Below, piece after piece: positions 51,353 through 60,904 of a DNA stretch of 64,000 bases. The stretch is from NCBI RefSeq assembly GCF_014859355.1, contig NZ_JACUUJ010000012.1, forward strand, positions 1 through 64,000. The letters run 5' to 3'. Within the stretch, counting starts at the first letter, position 1, and every line of letters starts with the position of its first letter. Position numbers and translations under genes: made by a program. The notes below the pieces were generated by a model. The model was not told where the DNA came from. It saw nothing but the letters and a program-made list of their open reading frames with translations, and did not search any database. The stretch comes from Yoonia sp. (GTDB lineage: Bacteria > Pseudomonadota > Alphaproteobacteria > Rhodobacterales > Rhodobacteraceae).

Positions 51353-52720
51353 ATGTCTGACACATCCCCCAACAGCTGGGAAGCCCGCGCCGACGCCAGT
51401 TCCTTTTACGGCTTCACCGATCTGCCCACGGTCCATGACCGCGGTATGATCGTGGTCACCCACGGCAAAGGCCCTTATGTCTATGACACAACCGGGCGTG
51501 AATACCTTGATAGCAACTCTGGCCTGTGGAACATGGTTGCCGGATTTGACCACCCTGGCCTGATCAAGGCAGCGCAAGACCAATACGCCAGATTCCCAGG
51601 CTATCATGCGTTTTTTGGCCGGATGTCGGACCAGACCGTGATGCTGTCGGAAAAACTGGTCGAAGTATCACCGTTTGACCGGGCCAAGGTATTTTATACC
51701 AATTCCGGGTCCGAAGCGAACGACACGATGGTCAAGATGCTGTGGTTTCTGGCCAAGTCAGAGGACAAGCCGGATCGCCGCAAGATCCTCACTCGGATCA
51801 ACGCCTATCACGGGGTCACGGCGGTTTCTGCATCCATGACGGGCAAGCCCTATAACAGCGTCTTTGGCCTGCCGTTGGACGGGTTTATCCACCTGTCCTG
51901 TCCGCATTACTGGCGCTATGGCAAACAAGACGAGACCGAGGCGCAATTCACTGTCCGCATGGCGCAAGAACTGGAAGACACCATTCAACGCGAAGGCCCG
52001 GATACCATTGCGGGATTCTTTGCCGAACCTGTCATGGGGGCTGGCGGCGTGATCCCCCCGTCTGCGGGGTATTTTCAGGCGATCCAGCCGATCCTGCGCA
52101 AATACGGCATACCCCTGATCGCGGATGAGGTCATCACGGGCTTTGGCCGCACCGGCAACACCTGGGGCTGTGAAACCTATGATTTCATCCCCGACGCAAT
52201 CATTTCATCCAAGAACCTGACAGCCGGGTTTTTTCCGATGGGCGCGATCATCCTTGGCCCCGATCTGGCAGACAGGTTGCAGGCCGCCGCAGAAGAGATC
52301 GAGGAATTTCCCCATGGCTTCACCGCATCGGGCCATCCTGTCGGTTGCGCCATCGCACTGAAAGCCATCGACGTGGTTATGAACGAAGGATTGGCCGAAA
52401 ACGTCCGCACCCTGACACCATTGTTCGAAGAAGGCATGGCGCGGCTGGCAGAAAACCCCAATATCGGCGAATGGCGCGGCAAGGGCCTGATGGGCGCGCT
52501 GGAGGCCGTGGCCGATAAGGCGACCAAACGGCCGTTTGACGGATCGTTATCGGTCAGTGAACGCATCGCCAATGCTTGCACCGATCAAGGGCTGATCTGT
52601 CGCCCGCTGGGGCAAGCCGTTGTCCTGTGCCCACCTTTCATTTTCACCCCCGCCCATATGGACGAAATGTTTGGTAAACTGGAAAAGGCATTAAAAGGCG
52701 TCTTTGCAGAGGTCGCTTAA
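51353..52720 (+). CDS. Class III aminotransferase (putrescine/omega-amino acid--pyruvate type)
   Basis: YTNSGSEANDTMVKMLWF; LIADEVITGFGRTGNTWG; SSKNLTAGFFPMGAI PLP lysine. Confidence 0.93.
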   Translation: MSDTSPNSWEARADASSFYGFTDLPTVHDRGMIVVTHGKGPYVYDTTGREYLDSNSGLWNMVAGFDHPGLIKAAQDQYARFPGYHAFFGRMSDQTVMLSEKLVEVSPFDRAKVFYTNSGSEANDTMVKMLWFLAKSEDKPDRRKILTRINAYHGVTAVSASMTGKPYNSVFGLPLDGFIHLSCPHYWRYGKQDETEAQFTVRMAQELEDTIQREGPDTIAGFFAEPVMGAGGVIPPSAGYFQAIQPILRKYGIPLIADEVITGFGRTGNTWGCETYDFIPDAIISSKNLTAGFFPMGAIILGPDLADRLQAAAEEIEEFPHGFTASGHPVGCAIALKAIDVVMNEGLAENVRTLTPLFEEGMARLAENPNIGEWRGKGLMGALEAVADKATKRPFDGSLSVSERIANACTDQGLICRPLGQAVVLCPPFIFTPAHMDEMFGKLEKALKGVFAEVA

Positions 52721-52761
52721 CGCGGTTTTAACCAATGTGACTGGACTGTCGCGCCGCCCAA

Positions 52762-52920
52762 ATGGGTGGAATTATTCGTCGTGAGGTGGTGGATGTCGAA
52801 CGCGAGGTCGGGACAGCAGCATTTGTCGCAGAGGTCCGCAGCAGAGGTTTTCGGCTGATCCGGACAAGGCATTACTTCATCATTGTCTGTAACAATGACC
52901 CTATCGAAATTGTCATGTAA
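52762..52920 (+). CDS. Candidate 52-aa small protein
   Basis: ATG at 52762 reads MGGIIRREVVDVEREVGTAAFVAEVRSRGFRLIRTRHYFIIVCNNDPIEIVM*, stop directly before a 13-bp hairpin; no strong RBS; below the ORF-track cutoff. Confidence 0.3.
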   Translation: MGGIIRREVVDVEREVGTAAFVAEVRSRGFRLIRTRHYFIIVCNNDPIEIVM

Positions 52921-52921
52921 A

Positions 52922-52951
52922 AGCCGGCAGATTTCTAAAAATCTGCCGGCT
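52922..52951. terminator. 13-bp perfect hairpin
   Basis: AGCCGGCAGATTT-CTAA-AAATCTGCCGGCT. Confidence 0.75.
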
Positions 52952-52957
52952 ACACAC

Positions 52958-52981
52958 AAAGGAATTTTGCAAAATTCCTTT
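52958..52981. terminator. 24-bp perfect palindrome, probable phaR terminator
   Basis: AAAGGAATTTTGCAAAATTCCTTT directly after the phaR stop. Confidence 0.7.
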
Positions 52982-52985
52982 GGTC

Positions 52986-53522
52986 TTATTTGTTCAATTT
53001 TGAAAGTTTTTCCTGCAATTCAGCAAGCTGGCTTTTGATTTCAACAAGGTCGTCCTCTTCTTTTGCCGGTCCACTGCTGCCGGGAATCATACCCCCGGTC
53101 ATGGCCTTGAAGAACGCAGCTTGCTGGGCGCGCATCGCCTCGAATCCCGGCATAGCGGCCATGGGGTTAGCTTTGCCCATATTCTCCATGGCTTTGGACT
53201 GACCATCGCGTAGCATTTCGAAACTGGCTTGCAGGAATTGCGGCACAACGGACGCGGCCTGTGTTGTATAACTGCGCACCAGATCTGTCAGCACATCAAC
53301 TGGCAGCACATTTTCTCCGCGGCTTTCGTGTTCAGAGATAATTTGCAACAGATATTGGCGGGTAAGATCATCGCCGGATTTAAGGTCAACAATCTGCACT
53401 TCACGGCCTTCGCGAATAAACAGAGCGATATCTTCCAACGTCACGTAATCGCTGGTTTCCGTGTTATAAAGACGCCGGCTTGCGTAACGCTTGATCAGTA
53501 GCGGTTTATTTATCTCAGCCAC
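52986..53522 (-). CDS. phaR: Polyhydroxyalkanoate synthesis repressor PhaR, GTG start
   Basis: INKPLLIKRYASRRLYNTETSDYVTLEDIALFIREGREVQIVDLKSGDDLTRQYLLQIISEHES. Confidence 0.94.
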   Translation of the reverse strand: MAEINKPLLIKRYASRRLYNTETSDYVTLEDIALFIREGREVQIVDLKSGDDLTRQYLLQIISEHESRGENVLPVDVLTDLVRSYTTQAASVVPQFLQASFEMLRDGQSKAMENMGKANPMAAMPGFEAMRAQQAAFFKAMTGGMIPGSSGPAKEEDDLVEIKSQLAELQEKLSKLNK

Positions 53523-53674
53523 GTCTGTCTCTCCCCGAACATGTTGCAGTGCAGAGAAGCCTATGCCGCGTCTTTGCAAAAAGAAAGAGGCAAGCGCAGA
53601 AAACAAAAGGCGGCCCAAAATTGGACCGCCTTTCAAATCAAACCCTCAGGGAGGCAAGGGCAGATTAAAACAAT

Positions 53675-54127
53675 TTACTTGGCAACAGTCGTGGCTTTTT
53701 TCGCAGCAGCCGTCATATCGGTCGATGCCTTCTTGGCAGCGGCGGTCATGTCTTCGGACATGTCTTTGCCTGCAGCCAGAACCAGTTCCATCGTCTGTGT
53801 CTGCACTTTTTTCGCAATTTCAGCAAATGCAGCCATATGCTCGGCGGCAGCTTCAGCAGAGGCAGATGCGAAATCGGTCATTGCCTTGGCATAATCGGCA
53901 GGCTCAGCCTTTGCTTTTGACATTGCTTCGATTTTAGCCAGCGTATCTTGTGCCCATTTTGCCGACAGTTCGGTTGACTTGCCAGCCGCGTCGATGGCAA
54001 CACCGGACATTTTTTCAGCCAGCGTTGTTTGTGTTTTAAAGGTTTCTTCCATTGACTTTGTGTCGACGGGGAATGCGCCCATCATGTCCTTGAACACGGC
54101 GGTGAAGTCTTGCGTTTTAGTTGTCAT
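53675..54127 (-). CDS. phaP: Phasin family protein
   Basis: MTTKTQDFTAVFKDMMGAFPVDTKSMEETFKTQTTLAEKMSGVAIDAAGKSTELSAKWAQDTLAKI; Ala/Lys-rich, in PHA locus. Confidence 0.9.
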   Translation of the reverse strand: MTTKTQDFTAVFKDMMGAFPVDTKSMEETFKTQTTLAEKMSGVAIDAAGKSTELSAKWAQDTLAKIEAMSKAKAEPADYAKAMTDFASASAEAAAEHMAAFAEIAKKVQTQTMELVLAAGKDMSEDMTAAAKKASTDMTAAAKKATTVAK

Positions 54128-54195
54128 AATATGCAGCCTTTCCTGGTGCGGCGCGGTTCGTAAACCGCTGTTATCTCTCACACCAATATGTATGC

Positions 54196-54255
54196 TGCAG
54201 TGCGGCATTTCAAGTTTTTTTTCTGCACTGCGGCATATTTTTTGCAGTGCAGCAT
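54196..54255. promoter_or_regulatory. Three TGCA(G/C)TGC(G/A)GCAT repeats upstream of phaP (putative PhaR operators)
   Basis: 54196 TGCAGTGCGGCAT, 54224 TGCACTGCGGCAT, 54243 TGCAGTGCAGCAT. Confidence 0.8.
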
Positions 54256-54273
54256 ATTGCCGAAATTTTACAG

Positions 54274-56070
54274 CTACTTAGAAACAACGTATGTACCCGG
54301 CGCCGGGGCAAGCACCGGATGATTTGCAGCGCCAGGTTGGCGTGCAGGGACCATTTTACCTGATTTCTTGGACAACCACGCATCCCAAAGCGGCCACCAA
54401 GACCCATCGTGCCTGTCTGCTGATTCCCGCCAATCATCGGCGCTCAACGCCAGTTCAGGGTTGGTATAGTGGCCGTATTTGTTCTTGGATGGCGGGTTCA
54501 CGATGCCCGCAATATGGCCGGATTCCGACAGGATGAATGTCTTGTCCTTCGATCCCATCTTCTGAATGCCGTGATAGCTGCTTTTCCATGCGGCGATGTG
54601 ATCGGTTTCGCAGGCGATGGCGATCAGGGGAACGGTCACATCCTTGATATGCACCGTCGTGCCGCAGACATCAAAACCCGTGGTGGCGAATTTATCCCGC
54701 TGGCACAGCCCGCGCAGATATTCCATCGTCATGGTGGCGGGCAGGTTCGTGCCGTCGCCGTTCCAATACAGCAGATCAAAGGCCGGGGGGGCCTTGCCCA
54801 TCATGTAGCTTTTGATCGCAGGCCCATAAATCAGATCATTTGCGCGCAGATAGGAAAACGTGCGCGACATGAAAAAGGAATCCAAAATACCGTTTTCCGC
54901 CACCTCTGCGGCGATCCCGTTGACGAAATCATCTTCAAGGAACACACCCACCTCGCCCCGGTCGGAAAAATCAGTCAGCGTGGTGAAAAAGGTCGCAGCA
55001 TTGACGGATGTATCCTTGCGCTGCTTCATCAGGGCCAGCGTCAGCGACAGCGTGGTGCCCGCAATGCAGTAACCCACGGCGTTCACCTTTTTCACGCCGC
55101 AAATCTTTTTCACCTCTTCAATCGCGGTCAGATAGCCGTCTTCGACGTAATGCGACATGGATGTGTCGCGATATCCCGGATCAGGATTGACCCATGACAC
55201 GATGAACACAGTGTAGCCCTGATCGACCGCCCATTTAATCAGGCTGTTTTGCGGTTTCAGGTCAAGAATATAGAATTTATTGATCCACGGCGGAAAGATG
55301 ATCAGCGGCGTTTCATACACTTTTTCTGTGGTCGGGGTATACTGTATCAACTCGAACAGTTTATTGCGATAAACGACGGCCCCGGGCGTGGTGGCCAGGT
55401 TTTCGCCCAGTTTGAACGCGGTTTTATCTGCCAGCGTCACCACCAGATCGCCGTTGTTTGCCTCCAGATCAGCGACCAAATTCTCCAGGCCCGTTACAAG
55501 ACTTTCGCCATCGGTTTCAGCCGCCAACGCCAGCGCCTCTGGGTTGGTGGGCAGAAAATTTGTGGGGCTCAGCATATCAATCAATTGCTGACTGAAATAG
55601 CGCAGCCGCTTCTTTTCTTCAGAATCGAGTGTATCAATATCTTCGACCGCCTGCTGCACTGCGGCAACGTTGATCAAATATTGCTGTTTGATAAAATTAA
55701 AATACGGGTGGGTATCCCATAGTTCGTGCGAAAAACGCCGATCCTTGGGGGTTTCATCGTTCGGCGGTTCCAGTTTACCTTGGGCCAGCAGATGTTGCGC
55801 CGCAACATAATGCTTGACAGATTTACCCCAAAATTCCAGTTGATGTTCCAACAGTTTCGCCGGATTGTGCATCATTTCAGACAGATACCCGGTCGCCGCC
55901 TTGAGATAGAGATCCTGGCTTGGCCCCTGCAAAGCAGGTGGCACAGGGCGCGCCTGACCAAGCGCAGAAATAAGCCGTTGTGTCAGTTGTTCGACCCGTG
56001 CCAAGTTCGCTTCAAGTTTGGCAACATTCTGTTGGGAAGTGACACCGTGTTCCAAATCGTTTGTTGTCAT
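54274..56070 (-). CDS. phaC: Class I poly(3-hydroxyalkanoate) polymerase
   Basis: VNAVGYCIAGTTLSLTLAL lipase-like box; PPWINKFYILDLKPQNSLIKWAVDQGYTVFIVSWVNPD; start refined to 56070. Confidence 0.96.
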   Translation of the reverse strand: MTTNDLEHGVTSQQNVAKLEANLARVEQLTQRLISALGQARPVPPALQGPSQDLYLKAATGYLSEMMHNPAKLLEHQLEFWGKSVKHYVAAQHLLAQGKLEPPNDETPKDRRFSHELWDTHPYFNFIKQQYLINVAAVQQAVEDIDTLDSEEKKRLRYFSQQLIDMLSPTNFLPTNPEALALAAETDGESLVTGLENLVADLEANNGDLVVTLADKTAFKLGENLATTPGAVVYRNKLFELIQYTPTTEKVYETPLIIFPPWINKFYILDLKPQNSLIKWAVDQGYTVFIVSWVNPDPGYRDTSMSHYVEDGYLTAIEEVKKICGVKKVNAVGYCIAGTTLSLTLALMKQRKDTSVNAATFFTTLTDFSDRGEVGVFLEDDFVNGIAAEVAENGILDSFFMSRTFSYLRANDLIYGPAIKSYMMGKAPPAFDLLYWNGDGTNLPATMTMEYLRGLCQRDKFATTGFDVCGTTVHIKDVTVPLIAIACETDHIAAWKSSYHGIQKMGSKDKTFILSESGHIAGIVNPPSKNKYGHYTNPELALSADDWRESADRHDGSWWPLWDAWLSKKSGKMVPARQPGAANHPVLAPAPGTYVVSK

Positions 56071-56087
56071 TTTAACCTTCCTATGCA

Positions 56088-56107
56088 TATGCTGCATGCG
56101 CAGCATA
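56088..56107. promoter_or_regulatory. TATGCTGC-ATGC-GCAGCATA inverted repeat in the phaC/phaZ divergent promoter
   Basis: Perfect 8-bp arms; same GCAGCATATTGC word as the phaP repeat. Confidence 0.75.
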
Positions 56108-56138
56108 TTGCCTGTGACCGCGTGACCGGAGATCTTAA

Positions 56139-57407
56139 ATGAAGTATATGCTGACCTACGACCTGATGGAAAGTGCGCGCAACACAAACCAATGGCTTGG
56201 GGCGACAGCCCGCGCCTTTGCGTCATACCCCATGATGTCGATGGCAGCTAACCCGGCAATGGACTGGTTGAAGGCCTGGGGCGAAGTCACCGAACGCACA
56301 TTTGAACGCATGGTGGTCAAACCAGACTGGAACCTGCCGCCCGTGACCTGCGAAAAGGGCCGTGACCACATGGTTGTGATCGAAACTGTCGTTTCACGGC
56401 CATTTGGCGACCTGATCCATTTCACGACCCCCGGACGCAAGCCCAGCAAACGCCGGGTGTTATTGGTGGCCCCCATGTCCGGCCACTATGCCACGCTATT
56501 GCGCAAAACTGTCATTAGCTTACTGCCCGATTGTGACGTCTATATTACGGATTGGCACAATGCCCGCGACATTCCCGTCAGCGCCGGGAAATTCGATGTT
56601 GAGGATTACACCCTTTACCTTGTGGATTTCATGCGTGAACTCGGGTCAGATCTGCATGTGATCGCTGTGTGCCAACCGGTGCCGCTCACGCTGGCCGCTA
56701 CGGCCTATCTGGCCGAACAAGACCCCAACGCGCAGCCTCGGTCGCTGACCCTGATCGGCGGCCCTGTTGACCCAGAGGCGAACCACACCGAAGTCACGGA
56801 TTTCGGCCGGTCGGTGACAATGGGCCAGTTGGAACAGACAATGATCCAGCGTGTTGGATTTAATTACAGCGGGGTGGGCCGTCTGGTTTACCCCGGCCTG
56901 TTGCAGCTTGCATCCTTTATTTCAATGAACCTTGAAACCCATGCAACGGCGTTTCAAAATCAGATCATCAAGGTGGCCAAGGATGAAGCCGGTGATTTTG
57001 ACAAACACAATGCGTTTTACGATGAATACCTTGCCGTGATGGATATGACCGGCGAATTTTACCTTTCCACCGTAGAACGGGTTTTCAAGGGCCGCGAAAT
57101 TGCCCGAAATGCCTTTGTTGTCGATGGGCACAAGGTTGATTTCGGCAAGATCACAACCGTTGCCGTGAAAATCGTAGAAGGCGAAAACGATGATATTTCA
57201 GCGCCCGGACAATGCCTTGCCGCCCTGCCCCTGCTGACGGGCCTGCCGGACGAAAAGAAAGCATCGCATCTGGAACCCGGCGCGGGGCATTACGGTATTT
57301 TTGCAGGGGCAAGCTGGCGTAACAATATCCGCCCGCTTGTCCTGAACTTTATCGACGTCAACGCGGATCCTGAAAAAAAACCCGCCAACAAGAATACTGC
57401 TGCCTGA
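56139..57407 (+). CDS. phaZ: Intracellular polyhydroxyalkanoate depolymerase
   Basis: VLLVAPMSGHYATLLRKTVISLLPDCDVYITDWHNARDIPVSAGKFDVEDYTLYLVDFMRELG; divergent from phaC. Confidence 0.95.
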   Translation: MKYMLTYDLMESARNTNQWLGATARAFASYPMMSMAANPAMDWLKAWGEVTERTFERMVVKPDWNLPPVTCEKGRDHMVVIETVVSRPFGDLIHFTTPGRKPSKRRVLLVAPMSGHYATLLRKTVISLLPDCDVYITDWHNARDIPVSAGKFDVEDYTLYLVDFMRELGSDLHVIAVCQPVPLTLAATAYLAEQDPNAQPRSLTLIGGPVDPEANHTEVTDFGRSVTMGQLEQTMIQRVGFNYSGVGRLVYPGLLQLASFISMNLETHATAFQNQIIKVAKDEAGDFDKHNAFYDEYLAVMDMTGEFYLSTVERVFKGREIARNAFVVDGHKVDFGKITTVAVKIVEGENDDISAPGQCLAALPLLTGLPDEKKASHLEPGAGHYGIFAGASWRNNIRPLVLNFIDVNADPEKKPANKNTAA

Positions 57408-57436
57408 TATACGGCGCGCTGCGCAGCACGCCCCTG

Positions 57437-58180
57437 TCACCATCCGGTCGCCAGCACATCAGCCACCGCAGCGGTGATCAGTTGCAGGCAACGCGCGTCG
57501 GAAAAGCGGTGATCTGCCCCTTTTACCAGTGTCAGCCGCATATCCGGCCCTGTCGCATGATCCAGCAAACGCAAGGCGACAGACATATCCACATCCGCAT
57601 CTGCCGTGCCTTGCAGAAACCGCACCGGAAACGGCAGCGGCAAAGGGTCACGCAGCACCAACCGGCTGCGCCCTTCGGTGATCAGACGTTTTGTGATGAT
57701 GTAGGGATCACCGTATTCTGACGGCAGCGCGACCTGGCCTTTGCTTTCCAGTTTTGCCTTTTGCGCATCGGAAAACCCCGCCCACATGCTGTCTTCGGTG
57801 AAATCGGGGGCGGCGGCAATCGTGACCAGCCCGGCGATACGGTCCGGCATCGTGCGCGCCGCCAGTAGCGAAATCCATCCGCCCATCGACGACCCCACCA
57901 GCACCACAGGCCCCGCGATCAGGCCCAGCGCGGCGCAGGCATCCTGAAACCAGTCGCCAATGGCGCCATCGGTAAAGTCGCCGCCACTTTGCCCGTGGCC
58001 GGAATAGTCGAACCGCAGGAACGCGCGGCCCTGCGCGCGCGCCCAGTTTTCCAGATATACCGCCTTGGTGCCTTGCATGTCGGATTTGAACCCGCCCAGA
58101 AACACCACAGCAGGCCCTGTGCCGTCTGTCAGGTGATAGGCGATGCGCCGCCCTTGGGGTGTGACGAATGTGTCAGCCAT
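57437..58180 (-). CDS. Alpha/beta hydrolase
   Basis: VVFLGGFKSDMQGTKA; FLRFDYSGHGQSGGDF; VLVGSSMGGWISLLAA nucleophile elbow. Confidence 0.92.
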   Translation of the reverse strand: MADTFVTPQGRRIAYHLTDGTGPAVVFLGGFKSDMQGTKAVYLENWARAQGRAFLRFDYSGHGQSGGDFTDGAIGDWFQDACAALGLIAGPVVLVGSSMGGWISLLAARTMPDRIAGLVTIAAAPDFTEDSMWAGFSDAQKAKLESKGQVALPSEYGDPYIITKRLITEGRSRLVLRDPLPLPFPVRFLQGTADADVDMSVALRLLDHATGPDMRLTLVKGADHRFSDARCLQLITAAVADVLATGW

Positions 58181-58298
58181 GTTGCACCTCTTGTAGCCCG
58201 TTTGCGATCATTGCCACAGCAAAACACATCGCCGCGAAAAGGCCAATGATCACAGGCACGCTGATCGCGGCCACTGTCACTGTCCATGGTAACCGCAT
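58173..58298 (-). CDS. 41-aa small single-TM membrane protein
   Basis: MRLPWTVTVAAISVPVIIGLFAAMCFAVAMIANGLQEVQHG*; overlaps the hydrolase start by 8 nt; below the ORF-track cutoff. Confidence 0.6.
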   Translation of the reverse strand: MRLPWTVTVAAISVPVIIGLFAAMCFAVAMIANGLQEVQHG

Positions 58299-58444
58299 CA
58301 AAAACCTGATCTTTAAGGTTTTCTGTCAAGGTAAGGGACCGTGTTCATGTCACGATGAACATAAGGGGCAGCGCAAAATTATCACGTAAGCGGCGCGCGC
58401 GCTGGCCCTGTCAGCAAGACGTGCGAAGCGGGCTGTGTAGCGCG

Positions 58445-58687
58445 TCAGCCACTGACATATACGGCTTTTTGGGGGCGATAGAAAATCTTTTGGTCGTGCA
58501 GACGGCCCAACAATTCTTCGCCGGTGCGTTGGTCGTGTTCGATCACACGGATCGATTCAAGATGCGCGGGGTTTTCTTCGGTCAGGGCAAGACGCATCCG
58601 GCTTAATTCACGGCCACGGGCGCGCAGGGCTTCTTCGATCAGGTCAATGTCTTCAACGCTCAGGTTGAACGTGCGGTTATATGGCAT
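58445..58687 (-). CDS. Conserved hypothetical protein, 80 aa
   Basis: MPYNRTFNLSVEDIDLIEEALRARGRELSRMRLALTEENPAHLESIRVIEHDQRTGEELLGRLHDQKIFYRPQ. Confidence 0.75.
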   Translation of the reverse strand: MPYNRTFNLSVEDIDLIEEALRARGRELSRMRLALTEENPAHLESIRVIEHDQRTGEELLGRLHDQKIFYRPQKAVYVSG

Positions 58688-58893
58688 GATTTTCCCCAAA
58701 ATTTCGCGCGTTTCCCATCGGAAACTTATGTCGTGTTTACCACCCGATCTGTCGCAGTCAACGTATATCTGTGCATACAAATCATGCACCGGATGCACAC
58801 CACTTGACCATTCGGGCGCACAGGGGCATTTAACGCCGAGACATAACCCGCAACCGGGCGTTCCGTGGGCGCCAAACCGACGAGGAGCCGTAT

Positions 58894-60840
58894 ATGGCCC
58901 AGATTTCCCTGACTTTCCCCGATGGCAACGCGCGCAGCTATGACGTGGGCATCACCGCGGCCGATGTTGCTGCCGACATTTCCCCATCATTGCGCAAAAA
59001 GGCGATCAGCGCGACGGTGAACGGCGCCCATTGGGATTTGCAATGGCCGATTGACGCGGATGCATCCATCGCCATCAACACGATGAAGGATGATGCCCCC
59101 GCGCTGGAACTGGTGCGCCACGATCTGGCGCATATCATGGCCCGCGCGGTGCAGGAAATCTGGCCCGATACCCAAGTCACAATCGGCCCCGTGATCAAGG
59201 ATGGCTGGTATTACGATTTCGACCGTGCCGAACCCTTTACCCCCGAAGATCTTGGCGCCATCGAAAAGAAGATGAAGGACATCATCAACAAGCGCGATGC
59301 GGTCCGCACCGAAATCTGGGACCGCGCAAAAGCCGTGCAATATTACCAAGACCGGGGCGAACCCTATAAGGTTGAACTGATCGACAGCATCCCCGGCAAT
59401 GAACCGCTGCGCATGTATTGGCACGGGGACTGGCAGGATCTGTGCCGTGGCCCGCATTTGCAGAACACCGGCCAGGTGCCCGCCGATGCCTTCAAGCTGA
59501 TGTCGATCGCCGGGGCCTATTGGCGCGGTGACAGCAACCGCGCGATGCTGCAACGCATCTATGGCGTGGCCTTTCGCAACAAGGAAGACCTGCGCGCCCA
59601 CCTGCACATGCTGGAAGAGGCCGCCAAGCGCGACCACCGCAAGCTGGGCCGCGAAATGGACCTGTTCCACATGCAGGAAGAAGCCCCCGGTCAGGTCTTC
59701 TGGCACCCCAATGGCTGGACGATCTACACCGAATTACAAGACTACATGCGTCGCAAACAGCGCCAGGGCGGCTATGTCGAAGTGAACACACCCCAGGTCG
59801 TGGACCGCAAGCTGTGGGAAGCATCCGGTCATTGGGAAAAATATCAGGAAAACATGTTCATCGTCGAAGTGGACGAAGACCACGCCCGCGAAAAGGCCGT
59901 GAACGCGCTGAAACCGATGAACTGCCCCTGTCATGTGCAGATTTTCAATCAGGGCCTGAAATCTTACCGCGACCTGCCGCTGCGCATGGCCGAATTCGGG
60001 TCGTGCAACCGCTATGAACCATCCGGCGCGCTGCACGGTATCATGCGGGTGCGCGGGTTTACGCAGGATGACGGGCATATTTTCTGCCGCGAGGACCAGA
60101 TTGAAGCGGAAACAGCAGAATTTATCCAGTTCCTCAGCGCGGTTTACAAGGATCTGGGGTTCGAGAATTTCAGCGTGAAATTCAGCGACCGCCCCGACAC
60201 CCGCGCCGGATCGGACGCGGTGTGGGACAAGGCCGAAGCCGCGCTGCTGGCCGCCACCCGCGCCGCCGGGATCGAGCCCGAACTGAACCCCGGCGAAGGC
60301 GCGTTTTACGGCCCGAAACTGGAATTTGTGCTGACCGATGCAATCGGGCGTGACTGGCAATGCGGCACGCATCAGGTGGATTTCGTGCTGCCCGAACGGC
60401 TGGATGCGGAATATGTCGGCATGGACGGAAACAAACACCGCCCCGTCATGCTGCACCGCGCCTGCCTTGGGAGTTTTGAACGTTTCATCGGCATCCTGAT
60501 CGAGGAACACGCCGGGAAACTGCCGTTTTGGCTTGCCCCGCGGCAGGTTGTCGTGGCGTCGATCATTTCAGACGCGGATGATTATGTGCAAGAAGTTGTC
60601 GCCGCACTGAAGGCCGCAGGCGTGCGGGCCGAGGCGGATGTCCGCAACGAAAAGATCAACTACAAGGTTCGGGAACATTCGGTTGGCAAGGTGCCGGTCA
60701 TTCTGGCGCTTGGTGCGCGCGAAGTGCAAGAACGCACCGTCACTGTGCGGCGTTTGGGCGAGAACAGGACCACTGTAACATCGTTGGAGGACATCGTGAA
60801 AAATCTGTCCAAAACCGCTACGCCACCCGACCTTTTGTAA
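58894..60840 (+). CDS. thrS: Threonine--tRNA ligase
   Basis: TGS domain, [44 protein letters not shown], anticodon-binding C-terminus. Confidence 0.97.
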   Translation: MAQISLTFPDGNARSYDVGITAADVAADISPSLRKKAISATVNGAHWDLQWPIDADASIAINTMKDDAPALELVRHDLAHIMARAVQEIWPDTQVTIGPVIKDGWYYDFDRAEPFTPEDLGAIEKKMKDIINKRDAVRTEIWDRAKAVQYYQDRGEPYKVELIDSIPGNEPLRMYWHGDWQDLCRGPHLQNTGQVPADAFKLMSIAGAYWRGDSNRAMLQRIYGVAFRNKEDLRAHLHMLEEAAKRDHRKLGREMDLFHMQEEAPGQVFWHPNGWTIYTELQDYMRRKQRQGGYVEVNTPQVVDRKLWEASGHWEKYQENMFIVEVDEDHAREKAVNALKPMNCPCHVQIFNQGLKSYRDLPLRMAEFGSCNRYEPSGALHGIMRVRGFTQDDGHIFCREDQIEAETAEFIQFLSAVYKDLGFENFSVKFSDRPDTRAGSDAVWDKAEAALLAATRAAGIEPELNPGEGAFYGPKLEFVLTDAIGRDWQCGTHQVDFVLPERLDAEYVGMDGNKHRPVMLHRACLGSFERFIGILIEEHAGKLPFWLAPRQVVVASIISDADDYVQEVVAALKAAGVRAEADVRNEKINYKVREHSVGKVPVILALGAREVQERTVTVRRLGENRTTVTSLEDIVKNLSKTATPPDLL

Positions 60841-60861
60841 CATTCCAGCGCTGGACACTGT

Positions 60862-60904
60862 AATAAACCCGCCATGCCGTGCCATGGCGGGTTTATTTTT
60901 TTCA
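60862..60904 (+). terminator. Rho-independent terminator of thrS
   Basis: AATAAACCCGCCATG-CCGTGC-CATGGCGGGTTTATT followed by T-run. Confidence 0.93.

Noticed and set aside
59734-60510. 258-aa minus-strand ORF
   Set aside because: Antisense shadow of thrS
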